From contig JAEURC010000008.1 in the NCBI GenBank assembly GCA_016789025.1, forward strand, positions 1-45,979: a DNA stretch of 45,979 nt. The letters are read 5' to 3'. The notes beneath the pieces were generated by a model. The model did no database searches. It saw nothing but the letters and a program-made list of their open reading frames with translations, and was not told the DNA's origin. This DNA is from Anaerolineales bacterium (GTDB taxonomy: Bacteria > Chloroflexota > Anaerolineae > Anaerolineales > Villigracilaceae). This document shows positions 1 through 8,856 of this stretch, in pieces. A program made the position numbers and the translations under genes. Numbering within the stretch: position 1 is the first letter of the stretch; each line of letters starts with the position of its first letter.

Positions 1-57
1 GGAACGCCGCACCCGCTTGAAATCTTCAGACCGGGTCAGACGAAATTTTCTCTGCAC
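1..57 (-). CDS. rnpA: Ribonuclease P protein component, N-terminal part only
   Basis: Protein subunit of RNase P, which matures tRNA 5' ends. Only the first 19 codons lie in the window. Read from a GTG start they give VQRKFRLTRSEDFKRVRRS, the typical opening of RnpA (K-x-R-L-x-R-x-x-D-F-x-R-V). A clear GGAGG ribosome-binding site sits six bases before the GTG, which decides the start. It lies just downstream of rpmH on the same strand, the classic rpmH-rnpA order. The rest of the gene is beyond the left edge. Confidence 0.9.
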   Translation of the reverse strand, partial: MQRKFRLTRSEDFKRVRRS

Positions 58-84
58 CCACAGCCTCCACGCGCTTTCTGCCGC

Positions 85-255
85 CTACCAGCGGACTTTT
101 TTCACGTGGTTGTTGGCGGTCTTGGTCAACTGCGCGCGACCGCGCAAACGGCGGCGCTTGAGCACTGCGCGCCCATCAGCCGTAGCCATGCGTTTGCGAA
201 AGCCGTGCACGCGCACGCGGCGGCGGATTTTCGGTTGATACGTACGTTTGGTCAT
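85..255 (-). CDS. rpmH: Large ribosomal subunit protein bL34
   Basis: Structural protein of the 50S subunit. The reading gives 56 residues starting [20 protein letters not shown] and ending in KKVRW. This is the Arg/Lys-rich bL34 pattern, slightly longer than the 44-47 residues of many bacteria. A GAGGA ribosome-binding site precedes the ATG. rnpA follows 27 nt downstream and they probably share one mRNA from the promoter at 308-337. The partner dnaA/oriC seen beside rpmH in many bacteria is not on this side; a TrkA-family gene is upstream instead. Confidence 0.95.
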   Translation of the reverse strand: MTKRTYQPKIRRRVRVHGFRKRMATADGRAVLKRRRLRGRAQLTKTANNHVKKVRW

Positions 256-307
256 TCTTCGTTCCTCGTTTCAAAAATAATGGCTGTCGCCCTTAAAGCG
301 GCACGAC

Positions 308-337
308 ATTATACCGTAGGGCTTCCGATTCGGTCAA
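308..337 (-). promoter_or_regulatory. Sigma-70-type promoter of rpmH-rnpA
   Basis: On the minus strand TTGACC (332-337) is followed after 18 nt by TATAAT (308-313). This is near consensus (5/6 and 6/6). The expected start of transcription is near 301, giving a leader of about 45 nt with a proper Shine-Dalgarno sequence. It contrasts with the leaderless-type starts elsewhere in this window. Confidence 0.75.
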
Positions 338-426
338 TTTGGATTCGCCGGGAAATTTTCCACCGCTTCAAAAGCGGTGAGACGTGTAACGCCCGCTTCG
401 CTCGCAGGGGAGGCTTGGTTCGCCTC

Positions 427-1125
427 TTATTCTTTTTTATTCCCATTACGGACCGGGTAGACCGGGTGCGCGAGCATTTCGGCAAGTTTTTGCGCGCCCT
501 CCGGGCTGGCAACCGCGATGATCTCATCGTTTTCTTGCAAGATACTGTCGCCGCGCGGCAACGTCATCACACCGTCGCGGATGATCGCCGCGATCACGCA
601 ATGTTCGGCCAGCGCCATATCTTTGAGTTGGATTCCAATGGCTTTCGCTCCCGGCGGCACTTTTTCCTCCACCACCGAATAATGCCCGCGGCGGATCTTG
701 AAGAGCGTCATCATGTCGCCCAGAGACATTTCCTCCTGGATCAAATGCGCCAGCACATCCGCCGAATTCAACGCCACGTCTACCTTGAATGTGTCGTTGA
801 ACAACCAGGCGTTCACCGGATTATTCACGCGCGCGATCGTGCGCGGCACCTCGAACATGGTCTTAACGACAAAACACATGGCAAGGTTGGTCGCGTCTTC
901 GCTGGTTACCGCGGCAACCACATGCGCTTCGCGCGCGCCCGCCGCCTCGAGCACGCCAGGGTCCACTGAGTTCCCTTCATAGATCACCTCAGTGGGCAGT
1001 TCCTGATGAAGGTGCGTGAGCAATTCGCGCCGATGTTCGATCAGGCGCACTTTATAATTTTGGTTGACGAGCAGACTGGCAAGGCGCGTGCCTGTCCGTC
1101 CGCCTCCGGCGATGAGTACAAACAT
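427..1125 (-). CDS. TrkA-family potassium channel/transporter regulatory subunit (second RCK protein)
   Basis: Cytoplasmic RCK protein of 232 residues, predicted to gate K+ uptake by binding NAD(H)/nucleotides. Seen: a Rossmann glycine motif GGGRTG at residues 7-12 with an acidic residue (E30) at the end of strand two, then a C-terminal TrkA_C-like domain (about residues 140-220). The ATG at 1125 is chosen over an upstream extension because it opens directly with MFVLIAGGG and follows the TAA of the preceding TrkA gene by one base. The pair is therefore translationally coupled. No TrkH/KtrB channel gene is in the window. Confidence 0.85.
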   Translation of the reverse strand: MFVLIAGGGRTGTRLASLLVNQNYKVRLIEHRRELLTHLHQELPTEVIYEGNSVDPGVLEAAGAREAHVVAAVTSEDATNLAMCFVVKTMFEVPRTIARVNNPVNAWLFNDTFKVDVALNSADVLAHLIQEEMSLGDMMTLFKIRRGHYSVVEEKVPPGAKAIGIQLKDMALAEHCVIAAIIRDGVMTLPRGDSILQENDEIIAVASPEGAQKLAEMLAHPVYPVRNGNKKE

Positions 1126-1126
1126 G

Positions 1127-1789
1127 TTACGCCTCCGCCTTTCCGGTGAGTAGCGCGGAGAGCGCGCCAATACCTTCGAACGTGGAACTGACGTTGAGCA
1201 AGTCGCCGGTTTTCAGGGATGTGTCCATTTCCGGCAAGGAGGCTCTGCCGGCGCGCGAAAGCGCCACGGGGTAGCATTGCTTCAGCGGGCTCAGCAAGTC
1301 TCCAACCGTTTTACCGTTCCATGATTCGGGAATGATGATCTCGTACACTTCCACCTCGCCGTTGCCGGCGGAATAGACCGCGCGTTGGGCAGGGTTCATT
1401 AATAACTCCTCCACACGTTGCGCACCCCAGTACGTGGATCCCACCGTTTGCAACCCAAACGCTTCGATGACGGAGCGCAGGTTTGGATCGTAGTTGCGCG
1501 CCACCACGTTGGGCACTTTGTAGAAAGCGCGCGCGGCATGAGCGACAACCGCGTTCAGCATATCTGAATTGGTGACCGCCGCGAGACCGTCGGCATCCTT
1601 GATGCCGGCGCGTTCGAGCACGCTTTCTGCCAGGCCTTCGCCTTCAAGGGTGCGCCCGCGGAAATCGGCGTGCAAGCGGTTGAATGCTTCGCGCCGGCTG
1701 TCAACAACCACAACGCCATGTCCCCTTTTGAATAGGTGGAAACACAGTTCCGCGCCGACGCGGCCGCATCCCACAACGATGAAATTCAT
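1127..1789 (-). CDS. TrkA-family potassium uptake regulatory protein (first RCK protein)
   Basis: A 220-residue RCK protein. The N-domain has GCGRVG at residues 7-12 and D30 at the end of the second strand, the NAD(H)-binding signature of TrkA/KtrA. The C-terminal third (about residues 140-215) fits TrkA_C. An AGAAGG ribosome-binding site lies about 8 nt before the ATG. The next gene is a second, divergent TrkA protein, so the two may form a heteromeric or tandem ring. With the KimA-like permease upstream, the locus looks devoted to potassium, though the membrane partner for the RCK proteins is missing here. Confidence 0.87.
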   Translation of the reverse strand: MNFIVVGCGRVGAELCFHLFKRGHGVVVVDSRREAFNRLHADFRGRTLEGEGLAESVLERAGIKDADGLAAVTNSDMLNAVVAHAARAFYKVPNVVARNYDPNLRSVIEAFGLQTVGSTYWGAQRVEELLMNPAQRAVYSAGNGEVEVYEIIIPESWNGKTVGDLLSPLKQCYPVALSRAGRASLPEMDTSLKTGDLLNVSSTFEGIGALSALLTGKAEA

Positions 1790-1896
1790 TTGTATAACCT
1801 TCTTTCTTTCACAATTAAACTTGAAATTAACCGCGCACCACTACGATGATAGTTTTGACCGGCAATGCAATCTCCACTGTGACAGGAAAAGATCTG

Positions 1897-1935
1897 ATGT
1901 CATGAAGATGACTTCACTTCGCTTCGCAATGACAT
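1897..1935. repeat. Small inverted repeat in the kimA-like/trkA gap
   Basis: ATGTCAT (1897-1903) and ATGACAT (1929-1935) face each other across a segment with CTTCGCTTCGC. The layout resembles the larger CTTCGCTACGCTCA/ATGACA elements at 15511-15577 and 26542-26635. It lies directly after the permease stop codon and may act as a 3'-end hairpin. Confidence 0.4.
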
Positions 1936-1945
1936 GCTTTTTATA

Positions 1946-3895
1946 TTACGAAACCTGATATGGAACTTCGGTGATCACAACACCGGGCGTTTCGAGTAGT
2001 TCGCGGCGTAGTAATTCGGCGGTTTGCATGTGAAGGGCGTTGTGAATCCGCTTGGTGGGGACAAAGTGTGGAACCACGATAGTGATGGTTTCATTGGGTT
2101 GCCGGGTAGCCAATATGTCGTCGATGTAGTTCAGTAACGGTTCGAGGAAGAGACGATAGGGAGAATCCACGATGACGAGGCGCGTGCCGCGTCCCCATTT
2201 TGCCCATTTGGTTTGCACTTTTTCGGTATCTTCTGGTTCGAGTGAAACATGCACAGCAGTCACATCATCTGATAACATGCGCGCGTACCGGAGCGCTGCG
2301 AGAGTGCCCTTATGTACATTGCTGATCGCCACGATCACGCGGTGACGTGTATTGTACGGCGGCGGCTCGCCATACTTTTCCAGCGAGAGGCGGCTTGCCA
2401 TGCTTTTATAGTGTCTGTGAATCCACAGGAAGATCCCGATCAAAATAGGAGTGAGAATTAATACGATCCATGCCCCGTCATGAAACTTTGTTACGGCAAA
2501 CACGCCGACCACCAACGCGGTGCAGAGCGCGCCCAGTGCGTTGCTGATCATTTTGATGAACCATCTTTTATCGTAATGCAAAGGATGCGGACGGTTGTGG
2601 TCTTCAGGTTGCACTGCCTTATTCAATTTTCCCGAACGCCACCAGCGCCGCGTCATACCTGCCTGCGCCAGCGTAAACGATAGAAATACGCCGATGGCAT
2701 ACAGTGGAATGAGGCGCGTTACGCTTGCCTGAAAAACGATAATCAAGATGGATGCCGCCGCTGCAAGCGCGATAATTCCATAAGAATATACAAGGCGGCT
2801 TCCGCGATAGGTCAGTTGGCGCGGCACAAACCCATCGTTGGCGAGCAGAGCGCTCAAACGTGGGAACCCGGCGAAAGCGGTATTTGCGGCGAGAATGAGA
2901 ATGACCGTTGTTCCTAGAATCACGCCTAAATAAAGAAGCTCCTGCCCATTAAAGATCGTCCGGGCAAGTTGGGAGATAACGGTTTCTGTTTCAGACGGCA
3001 CAGCGTGGATCTCTCTGGTGAGGAAGGAAATGCCGATAAAAAGAACGCCCAAGATGCACGCCATCCATATCAAAGTGATACCGGCGTTTCGACTGCGCGG
3101 TTCTTTGAATGCGGTAATGCCGTTCGAGATGGCTTCTACGCCGGTCATCGCGGTAGTGCCGCTCGAAAAAGCATGAAGCAATAAAAATAAGCTGATCCCG
3201 GTCAATTCGTCCACGTGCTCAATCTCTGGTGGATTAACCACTGTTCCCAACGAACTAGTCAATATGCGGAAAAACCCGGTCCCGATCATAAATAACATCA
3301 TTGCGATGAAGAAATAACTCGGGATGGCAAATGCCGCACCCGATTCCCTCACGCCGCGCAAGTTGATTACCATGATCAAAATAACAAAGAACACAGCAAC
3401 GACAACGCGATATTCGTACCATTGTGGGTATGCCGATACAATCTGCGCAACGCCGGATGAAATCGACACGGAAACGGTCAGGATATAGTCGGTTAGTAAT
3501 GCCGCCGCGGCGATCAGTGCCGGGAATTTTCCCAGGTTATCCGCCGCGACAATATACGCGCCGCCTCCACCAGGGTAAGCGTGAATGACCTGCTCGTACG
3601 AGATCACTACAATAGCAAGCAATGCGACGATAACGATGGAGATGGGGAAAACATACCCGAAGGCGAGTGCTCCGGCGCCAGCGAGAATGACCAGAATTTC
3701 CTGAGTGGCGTAGGCGGTGGAAGATAATGCGTCTGCCGCAAAGACAGCTAACCCCACGCTTTTGCCGATAGTTTCGTGCGCCGCGTCAGCTGTGGAGAGA
3801 GGACGCCCTAATAAAAAATGACTGAGACTTGAAGTGGGGTGTTTTGCCGTTCGGTGAATGAACTGAGTGGATGGTATATTTTTTTGATGGCTCAT
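1946..3895 (-). CDS. KimA-like APC-superfamily potassium/amino-acid permease
   Basis: Integral membrane transporter of 649 residues. About 12 hydrophobic segments occupy residues 45-480, followed by a cytoplasmic C-terminal region with an alpha/beta look (about 500-649). Motifs include DALSSTAYATQE near residues 55-66 and YPGGGGAY near 107-114. These match the KimA (YdaO) family of high-affinity K+/H+ importers, in which the Asp and Tyr of the first motif take part in K+ binding. The B. subtilis protein is about 607 residues, so length fits. Neighbouring TrkA proteins support a potassium role. A general amino-acid permease is the alternative. Confidence 0.75.
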   Translation of the reverse strand: MSHQKNIPSTQFIHRTAKHPTSSLSHFLLGRPLSTADAAHETIGKSVGLAVFAADALSSTAYATQEILVILAGAGALAFGYVFPISIVIVALLAIVVISYEQVIHAYPGGGGAYIVAADNLGKFPALIAAAALLTDYILTVSVSISSGVAQIVSAYPQWYEYRVVVAVFFVILIMVINLRGVRESGAAFAIPSYFFIAMMLFMIGTGFFRILTSSLGTVVNPPEIEHVDELTGISLFLLLHAFSSGTTAMTGVEAISNGITAFKEPRSRNAGITLIWMACILGVLFIGISFLTREIHAVPSETETVISQLARTIFNGQELLYLGVILGTTVILILAANTAFAGFPRLSALLANDGFVPRQLTYRGSRLVYSYGIIALAAAASILIIVFQASVTRLIPLYAIGVFLSFTLAQAGMTRRWWRSGKLNKAVQPEDHNRPHPLHYDKRWFIKMISNALGALCTALVVGVFAVTKFHDGAWIVLILTPILIGIFLWIHRHYKSMASRLSLEKYGEPPPYNTRHRVIVAISNVHKGTLAALRYARMLSDDVTAVHVSLEPEDTEKVQTKWAKWGRGTRLVIVDSPYRLFLEPLLNYIDDILATRQPNETITIVVPHFVPTKRIHNALHMQTAELLRRELLETPGVVITEVPYQVS

Positions 3896-3934
3896 GGTTG
3901 CAAAAAGAATCCCCGCGCAAAGGCGAGGTTTTGC

Positions 3935-3940
3935 ATTATA
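3935..3940 (-). promoter_or_regulatory. Probable -10 box of the KimA-like gene
   Basis: TATAAT on the minus strand, 39 nt before the ATG at 3895. No good -35 hexamer is visible at 16-18 nt. The leader would be about 32 nt. It holds a short GC-rich hairpin (CCTCGCC/GGGGA region) but nothing that matches a ydaO/c-di-AMP riboswitch. Confidence 0.5.
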
Positions 3941-4096
3941 CGCCTGTTTATCGAATCTGCGCTACTCCTGTTGTGTCAAAGGAGCGGCTACTTGGGTATG
4001 TGTTAAGCCACAGAGCGTTAAGAGATTTTCCTTCATGGGCTCGGTGTCCTCGGCGGCAAAGATGTTTTTGTCTATCCTTGTAGCCGTCCCATTGTT

Positions 4097-7000
4097 TCAG
4101 GGGATCTGCAAAAAGAAAACACTACCCTTCCCCAGTTCGCTCTCCACCCATGCTTTTCCGCCGTGCCTCTCCGCGATCGATTTGACAATGGCAAGCCCCA
4201 GCCCAGTGCCGCGCTGCATTAGCGCGTCGCGATTGGTGCCGCGATAGAACTTTTCGAACAGGCGCTTGCGATCTTCTTCCGAAATGCCGATGCCGCTGTC
4301 TTGCACGGCGAAGATCAACGAACCGTTGGGTTGCGGGTCTAAATGAACGGTAACCACGCCTCCATCGGGAGTGTACTTGATCGCGTTTTCAACAAGGTTG
4401 TATAACGCCTGGTGCAGTAAAGCCTGATCGGCTTCGATGGCATGGGGCAGGTCGCGCGGCAGTTCCATCTCTAGCGAGATGTTCTTCTGTTTGGCTTGCA
4501 TTTGTAATTCGCCGGTCACGCGTTCGAGGATATCGAGCACGGGAACAGTCTCCACTTGCAGGCCCACGCCAAACTCGATGCGCCCAAGGTCCAGCAGGTT
4601 GTTGACCAGTTTCGCCATATTATCCACGCCTTGCACGATCATGCGCGCGTAATTTTTCTGCTGGTCGTTCAACGCGCCAGCCATTTCGAGCATGGTGGCA
4701 TAGCCGCGCATTAATGTGAGCGGCGAACGCAGATCATGACTCACCGTTGCGACAAAATCCGACTTGAGTTGGTCGATCTCTTTGAGTTGCGTCACATCCC
4801 GCAAGACGCACACGCGCCCGGTGATCTTCTCGTCCGCAACCATGGGCGAGGTCATGGCGAGATACGTCTTTCCATCTGGCATGGCGATCTCTGCCGAAAG
4901 CTGTTCAGTGGAGGATGCGCGCAGGATGTCGTTCAACGCTTTCACTTGGATCGTCTTTTCGGTATCTGCGCGTTCACCGGGGCGGATGCTGACGCCTAAC
5001 GCCTGACCGGCAGCCGGGTTCGCCAGAATGAGGCGGTTCGCGGCATCTGTGACGAGGATCGGGTCCGGCGTGGAATTGAGGATTGCCTCCAACTGACGGC
5101 GGCTGGTCTCCACCGTCATGAACAGGCGGATCTTCGCCACCGCCAGTGCCGCCTGACTCGCCAGCGTGGATGTAAATTTCAGGTCCGACTCGGTGAAGAT
5201 GTGTTGTTTGTCGTACGCCGCCCAGAGCGTTCCGTAATACCGGTTTTCATGGCGTAACGCCAGTGCGATCAACGATTCAGGGCGCGGCAGGTTCGGGTCG
5301 ATGAGCAGGATGCGGTTGCCAGCCACCGTTGCCATCACCACCCGTTCCTGGGTTTCGGTGAGCGCCACAACCTGGTGATCGAGATGCATGTACACATCCT
5401 GCTCGATACCATCGGCAAAGCGGAAGGGCGTATCGTGAGGGAGAAAATCCCGGTTCAGAATAATGCGGGCAGATGTGGCGCCGCTAGCTACAATGGCTTC
5501 CAGCACTGGGTGCAAGGCTTCGCCGAGCGTGAGGCTCGAAGCCGCTCCCCGGCTGACAACAAGCAGGCGGTTGAGTTCCTCCATGCGGGCTTGCAGGCTG
5601 GCGCGCATATGTTCGAAGGCGTTGCGCAAGTCGCTGAGTTCGTCTTCGCCCGAGGCGGTAAGAGGACGATCCAGTTGACCGGTGGAGATATATTTTGCTT
5701 CGGCGGCAAGGTCTTGCAGGGATGCGGTCACCGTGCGCAAACTGACACTCAACGCAATCAGGGCAATGACGCCGAATAGAAGGATCATCAACGCGATCGG
5801 CAGGGCGATATCGAGCGCGATCTGTTGCGCTTGCCGCGCAGGTACAGCGACTGCCACCGACCATGGATACCCAAACACCGGCTGGTAATACACCAATTGC
5901 CGCGTGCCATTCGGCGAGGTTTCGTCAAAAAAGGTTGGCGAATCTTTGCGTTCACCCGGGTACTGGCTAAAGATCAGGTCGGGTTGCGAATGATGAAGGA
6001 TGATCCCATGCTCATCCAGCAGGATGCCGGAGCCGTTCAATTCGCTCATGCCGTTGAGGGTGAGTACCAGCGAACGAAGCGTGGGATTGGTGATGAGATC
6101 GGTGCGGGCAATGAGGGCGCGGGTAGAGTTGGGGATGCCGGCAATGAAGGAGATGCGGGTGGGTCCGCCGGGGTCGGCGGGAGGAAGTGTAAGTTGTTGA
6201 TTCAGAATCCCCTGCGAAAGAAGCGGGAGTCCCGCAGTTTCCCCGCCTGTTAGTTGAAAGGCTTGTTCCGCCGGGTAACTGGTCAGCGTCAGATTTGTGG
6301 AAATATCCACGATGGCGAGCTGGTTGAAGAATGCCGCCGAGCGAATGAGTTCGCCTAGAACAGTTTGCAGTTCGCCATCGCTTGCTTGCGCGAGGCGCGG
6401 GTCTGAGGCGATTTGTGTGGAGAGGCTTTGCCCCGATTCCAAGAATTGCGGGATGGCTTGCGCGCTCAATTGTGCCGCGCTGGCGAGCCGGTCTTCGAGC
6501 AACCGACGCGCGGCGGAGCCTGCCGTTATCCACGCGCCGACGAGAAGCAAGACGAGCAATGTGGAGATGATGGCGCCCGCGCCGGAGACAAAACGCGTCT
6601 CGATGCTTTTTTCAGCGGGCGAAGGTTGCAAGGCTCCGCGCCCGCCCCACAGCCTCGGAAAGACCGTGGAGATAACCTGCGCGGCGAACCCGGCGATGAG
6701 CATTTCGATACCGAAAGCAAAACTTACCGCGCCTATATTGCTAAAAGCGTAATCGAATCGCTCTGCCGGAGATGCAGACACGGTGGTGACCGCGCCAATG
6801 ATGAATAACAGCGTGTGGATCAGGGTGAGGAAAACTACGTTGAACAACGGCTGGCGGAGGAGGTTGTAGAGAGGGGTGCGATAACGTTGCCGTGTGTTTA
6901 CGGCAAACACCGCGCCGAGGAGCCCAAATTCAACAATGGAAAAAATAGAATGCGTATCCCACACGCCGCGCAAGAGTCCGCTTAAGACGCCCAGGCCGGC

Positions 7001-7336
7001 TCCCACGAAAGGACCGAACAAACCGCCTGCCAATGTCCACGGGATGGCGGAGAAGACCATCACCGTGGAGCCGGGTGCCTGCGCCGGGAGGCCGGGCACG
7101 GGCAACGCGCCGCTTGATGAAAATTCCAAACCGAGGAATAACGTTGTGATCGGCGTGAGAAGCGCAAGCGCGATCAATACCAACATGTTGCGTTGCAAAA
7201 TTCTCGAATGATATTTGCGCCAACTCGAGAGGAGGAAGACGAGCAGTCCTGCCAGCCCAACCCAGACCAGCCACCCAGCCAGCGAGGGCGAATCGATGTA
7301 AGCCAGGCGCGTCAGCAATGTCGCAATGAACTGCAT
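4097..7336 (-). CDS. Membrane sensor histidine kinase (multi-TM, Cache-like, HAMP, GAF, PAS)
   Basis: A 1079-residue sensor kinase. Order of regions: about seven hydrophobic segments (residues 15-270); an extracellular Cache-like region (about 290-520); a TM helix; HAMP (about 540-590); a GAF-like region (about 600-730); PAS (about 740-845); HisKA with phospho-acceptor His867 in SHDLRSP; HATPase_c with N-box (N984), DSGIG (D1013) and GTGLGLA (from 1043). All catalytic boxes are intact. No response regulator is adjacent, so its partner must be elsewhere. The start at 7336 is supported by a TATAAT ending 6 nt upstream (leaderless-type). Confidence 0.92.
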   Translation of the reverse strand: MQFIATLLTRLAYIDSPSLAGWLVWVGLAGLLVFLLSSWRKYHSRILQRNMLVLIALALLTPITTLFLGLEFSSSGALPVPGLPAQAPGSTVMVFSAIPWTLAGGLFGPFVGAGLGVLSGLLRGVWDTHSIFSIVEFGLLGAVFAVNTRQRYRTPLYNLLRQPLFNVVFLTLIHTLLFIIGAVTTVSASPAERFDYAFSNIGAVSFAFGIEMLIAGFAAQVISTVFPRLWGGRGALQPSPAEKSIETRFVSGAGAIISTLLVLLLVGAWITAGSAARRLLEDRLASAAQLSAQAIPQFLESGQSLSTQIASDPRLAQASDGELQTVLGELIRSAAFFNQLAIVDISTNLTLTSYPAEQAFQLTGGETAGLPLLSQGILNQQLTLPPADPGGPTRISFIAGIPNSTRALIARTDLITNPTLRSLVLTLNGMSELNGSGILLDEHGIILHHSQPDLIFSQYPGERKDSPTFFDETSPNGTRQLVYYQPVFGYPWSVAVAVPARQAQQIALDIALPIALMILLFGVIALIALSVSLRTVTASLQDLAAEAKYISTGQLDRPLTASGEDELSDLRNAFEHMRASLQARMEELNRLLVVSRGAASSLTLGEALHPVLEAIVASGATSARIILNRDFLPHDTPFRFADGIEQDVYMHLDHQVVALTETQERVVMATVAGNRILLIDPNLPRPESLIALALRHENRYYGTLWAAYDKQHIFTESDLKFTSTLASQAALAVAKIRLFMTVETSRRQLEAILNSTPDPILVTDAANRLILANPAAGQALGVSIRPGERADTEKTIQVKALNDILRASSTEQLSAEIAMPDGKTYLAMTSPMVADEKITGRVCVLRDVTQLKEIDQLKSDFVATVSHDLRSPLTLMRGYATMLEMAGALNDQQKNYARMIVQGVDNMAKLVNNLLDLGRIEFGVGLQVETVPVLDILERVTGELQMQAKQKNISLEMELPRDLPHAIEADQALLHQALYNLVENAIKYTPDGGVVTVHLDPQPNGSLIFAVQDSGIGISEEDRKRLFEKFYRGTNRDALMQRGTGLGLAIVKSIAERHGGKAWVESELGKGSVFFLQIP

Positions 7337-7342
7337 AATGAG

Positions 7343-7348
7343 ATTATA
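7343..7348 (-). promoter_or_regulatory. -10 box, leaderless-type start of the histidine kinase
   Basis: TATAAT on the minus strand with exactly 6 nt before the ATG at 7336. Transcription would begin at or within 1-2 nt of the start codon. No Shine-Dalgarno sequence fits between. Confidence 0.6.
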
Positions 7349-7376
7349 GCGTTAATCCAACCCCTGAACAGCCATG

Positions 7377-8102
7377 TTACTCAGATGAAATGTAATCGTA
7401 TTTCCCGCGATATTCTTTCGGAAGCAGACGAGCGATCTCTTCCATGATCTGACGCGTGCCCGCCCGGATCATATCCGCGCGTGATGCCTGCTCCTGTATC
7501 CTGAAAGGTTTCCCCACCGTGACAGTGACCGGCGCGCGCTGAAACCATTTGCGCCCGAAGATGAATTTATTTTCGGTGCCGGTCAACGCGATGGGCACAA
7601 GGAGCGCGCCGGATCTCACCGCTAGAAACGCCGCGCCTTCGGTGCCTTCTTCGAGTACGCCGGTCAACGATTCACGCGCCTCGGGCGCGAGGGCGATCAT
7701 GCGTCCGTCTTGCAAGCCATCCAGCGCGGAACGAAGCGCCCTGCGATCTGGCGAACCGCGATGCACCCAAATGACTCCATAAGCGCGACCGACAAGCCCG
7801 ATCCAGCCATCGTTGTGCAATTCGATCTTTCCGATCGCATCCATGGGGAAGGGAAGCGCGGCGAGGATGACCGGCGCATCGGCATCGCCGAGATGGTTAA
7901 ACACGAGCAGGGCGGGACCTTGTCGAGGAACGTTTTCCAAACCTTTGAAGGTTGGGCGCGTTACAAACCGCACAACGATCCTTGCCACGCCTTGAAGCAG
8001 AATACGGAAGATGCGCCGACCAAACGTCAGGCGCGGCAGGGAGACAAGATCGGGGCGCCAGATCTCTGCCACTGGCTTTGGTTCATCTATGTGATTGTTC
8101 AT
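7377..8102 (-). CDS. 1-acyl-sn-glycerol-3-phosphate acyltransferase, PlsC family (copy 1)
   Basis: 241 residues. PlsC enzymes transfer an acyl chain to lysophosphatidic acid in membrane phospholipid synthesis. Seen: HX4D catalytic motif in FNHLGDAD (H70, D75) and the substrate motif APEARESLTG (about 139-148), where the usual EGTR is altered to EARE. The start overlaps the TGA of the next PlsC gene by 4 nt (ATGA), so the genes are coupled. It is the most diverged of three tandem copies; the Gly-to-Ala change in the third motif suggests a changed acyl or acceptor preference. Confidence 0.88.
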   Translation of the reverse strand: MNNHIDEPKPVAEIWRPDLVSLPRLTFGRRIFRILLQGVARIVVRFVTRPTFKGLENVPRQGPALLVFNHLGDADAPVILAALPFPMDAIGKIELHNDGWIGLVGRAYGVIWVHRGSPDRRALRSALDGLQDGRMIALAPEARESLTGVLEEGTEGAAFLAVRSGALLVPIALTGTENKFIFGRKWFQRAPVTVTVGKPFRIQEQASRADMIRAGTRQIMEEIARLLPKEYRGKYDYISSE

Positions 8103-8833
8103 GGGTCTTGCACGTAATCGTACACCCCGCGATATTCTTTCGGCAACAGCCGCGCGATCTCTTCCATGATCTGCCGCGTGCCCGCATGGAGAGCTTCGCG
8201 GCGGTCTGAATCGACGTTCAAGTGGAAGGGCTTACCCATCGTCCATGTGACTTTCGCGCGGCGATGGCGTTTCATGTGCCCGTAAACATTTTTGTTTTCA
8301 GTGCCGGTCAGCGCTAGCGGAATCAACGGCGCGCCTGATTTGATGGCGAGGAATGCCGCGCCGTCGGTACCGGGTTCGAGCCCACCGGTGAGCGTTTGCC
8401 GGCCTTCCGGCGCAATGGCAATGATGCGTCCTTCGGAGAGCGCGTCGAGGGCGGCTCGCAGGGCGCGGCGGTCGGGCTGTCCACGGTGTACCCAGATCAC
8501 CCCGTAGGTGCGAAGCGCGGGTCCCACCAGCCAGTGGTCATAGCTATTTTCGATCTTCCCAATGACTTCGTCGGTGTATGGGAAAGATGCCAGGTTGAGC
8601 ACCGCATCCGCGTCGCCGAGGTGGTTGAAGACGATGATGGCGGGTCCCTTTTTGGGTTTGTTCTCGCGCCCTTTGTAGGCGATGCTCATGATGGAGTAGG
8701 CGAAGGCTCTCACTAGATAGCCGAAGATGAAACGATAGATGCGCCGCGCAAGAGTAAGGCGCGGGAGGGAAACCATTTCCGGCTTCCACACCTCTGTCAC
8801 TGGTTTTGGGGGAACGTGGGTTTGATTCTCCAT
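8099..8833 (-). CDS. PlsC-family acyltransferase (copy 2)
   Basis: 244 residues from the ATG at 8833. The longer open frame to 9019 is not used because it would overlap copy 3 and adds non-PlsC residues. HX4D appears as NHLGDAD and the third motif as APEGRQTLTG. The N-terminal VWKPEMVSLPRLTLARRIYR and C-terminal RQIMEEIARLLPKEYRG blocks are shared with copies 1 and 3, so the three arose by tandem duplication. Predicted peripheral membrane enzyme of phospholipid acylation. It overlaps copy 1 by 4 nt and lies 23 nt after copy 3. Confidence 0.9.
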   Translation of the reverse strand: MENQTHVPPKPVTEVWKPEMVSLPRLTLARRIYRFIFGYLVRAFAYSIMSIAYKGRENKPKKGPAIIVFNHLGDADAVLNLASFPYTDEVIGKIENSYDHWLVGPALRTYGVIWVHRGQPDRRALRAALDALSEGRIIAIAPEGRQTLTGGLEPGTDGAAFLAIKSGAPLIPLALTGTENKNVYGHMKRHRRAKVTWTMGKPFHLNVDSDRREALHAGTRQIMEEIARLLPKEYRGVYDYVQDP

Positions 8834-8856
8834 GGGCGTTCGGAGCCTTTGATGAT

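Noticed and set aside
256..426. Replication origin beside rpmH
   Set aside because: No DnaA boxes (TTATNCACA) and no AT-rich unwinding stretch were found in the gap.
106..969. 287-codon plus-strand open frame across rpmH and trkA
   Set aside because: Shadow of two well-supported minus-strand genes; Arg/His-rich composition typical of an antisense frame.
3896..4096. Possible c-di-AMP (ydaO) riboswitch before the KimA-like gene
   Set aside because: The known riboswitch precedes kimA in Firmicutes, but the conserved GGGGA-x-CC and GGGTGAA-like blocks are not seen and the likely leader is only about 30 nt.
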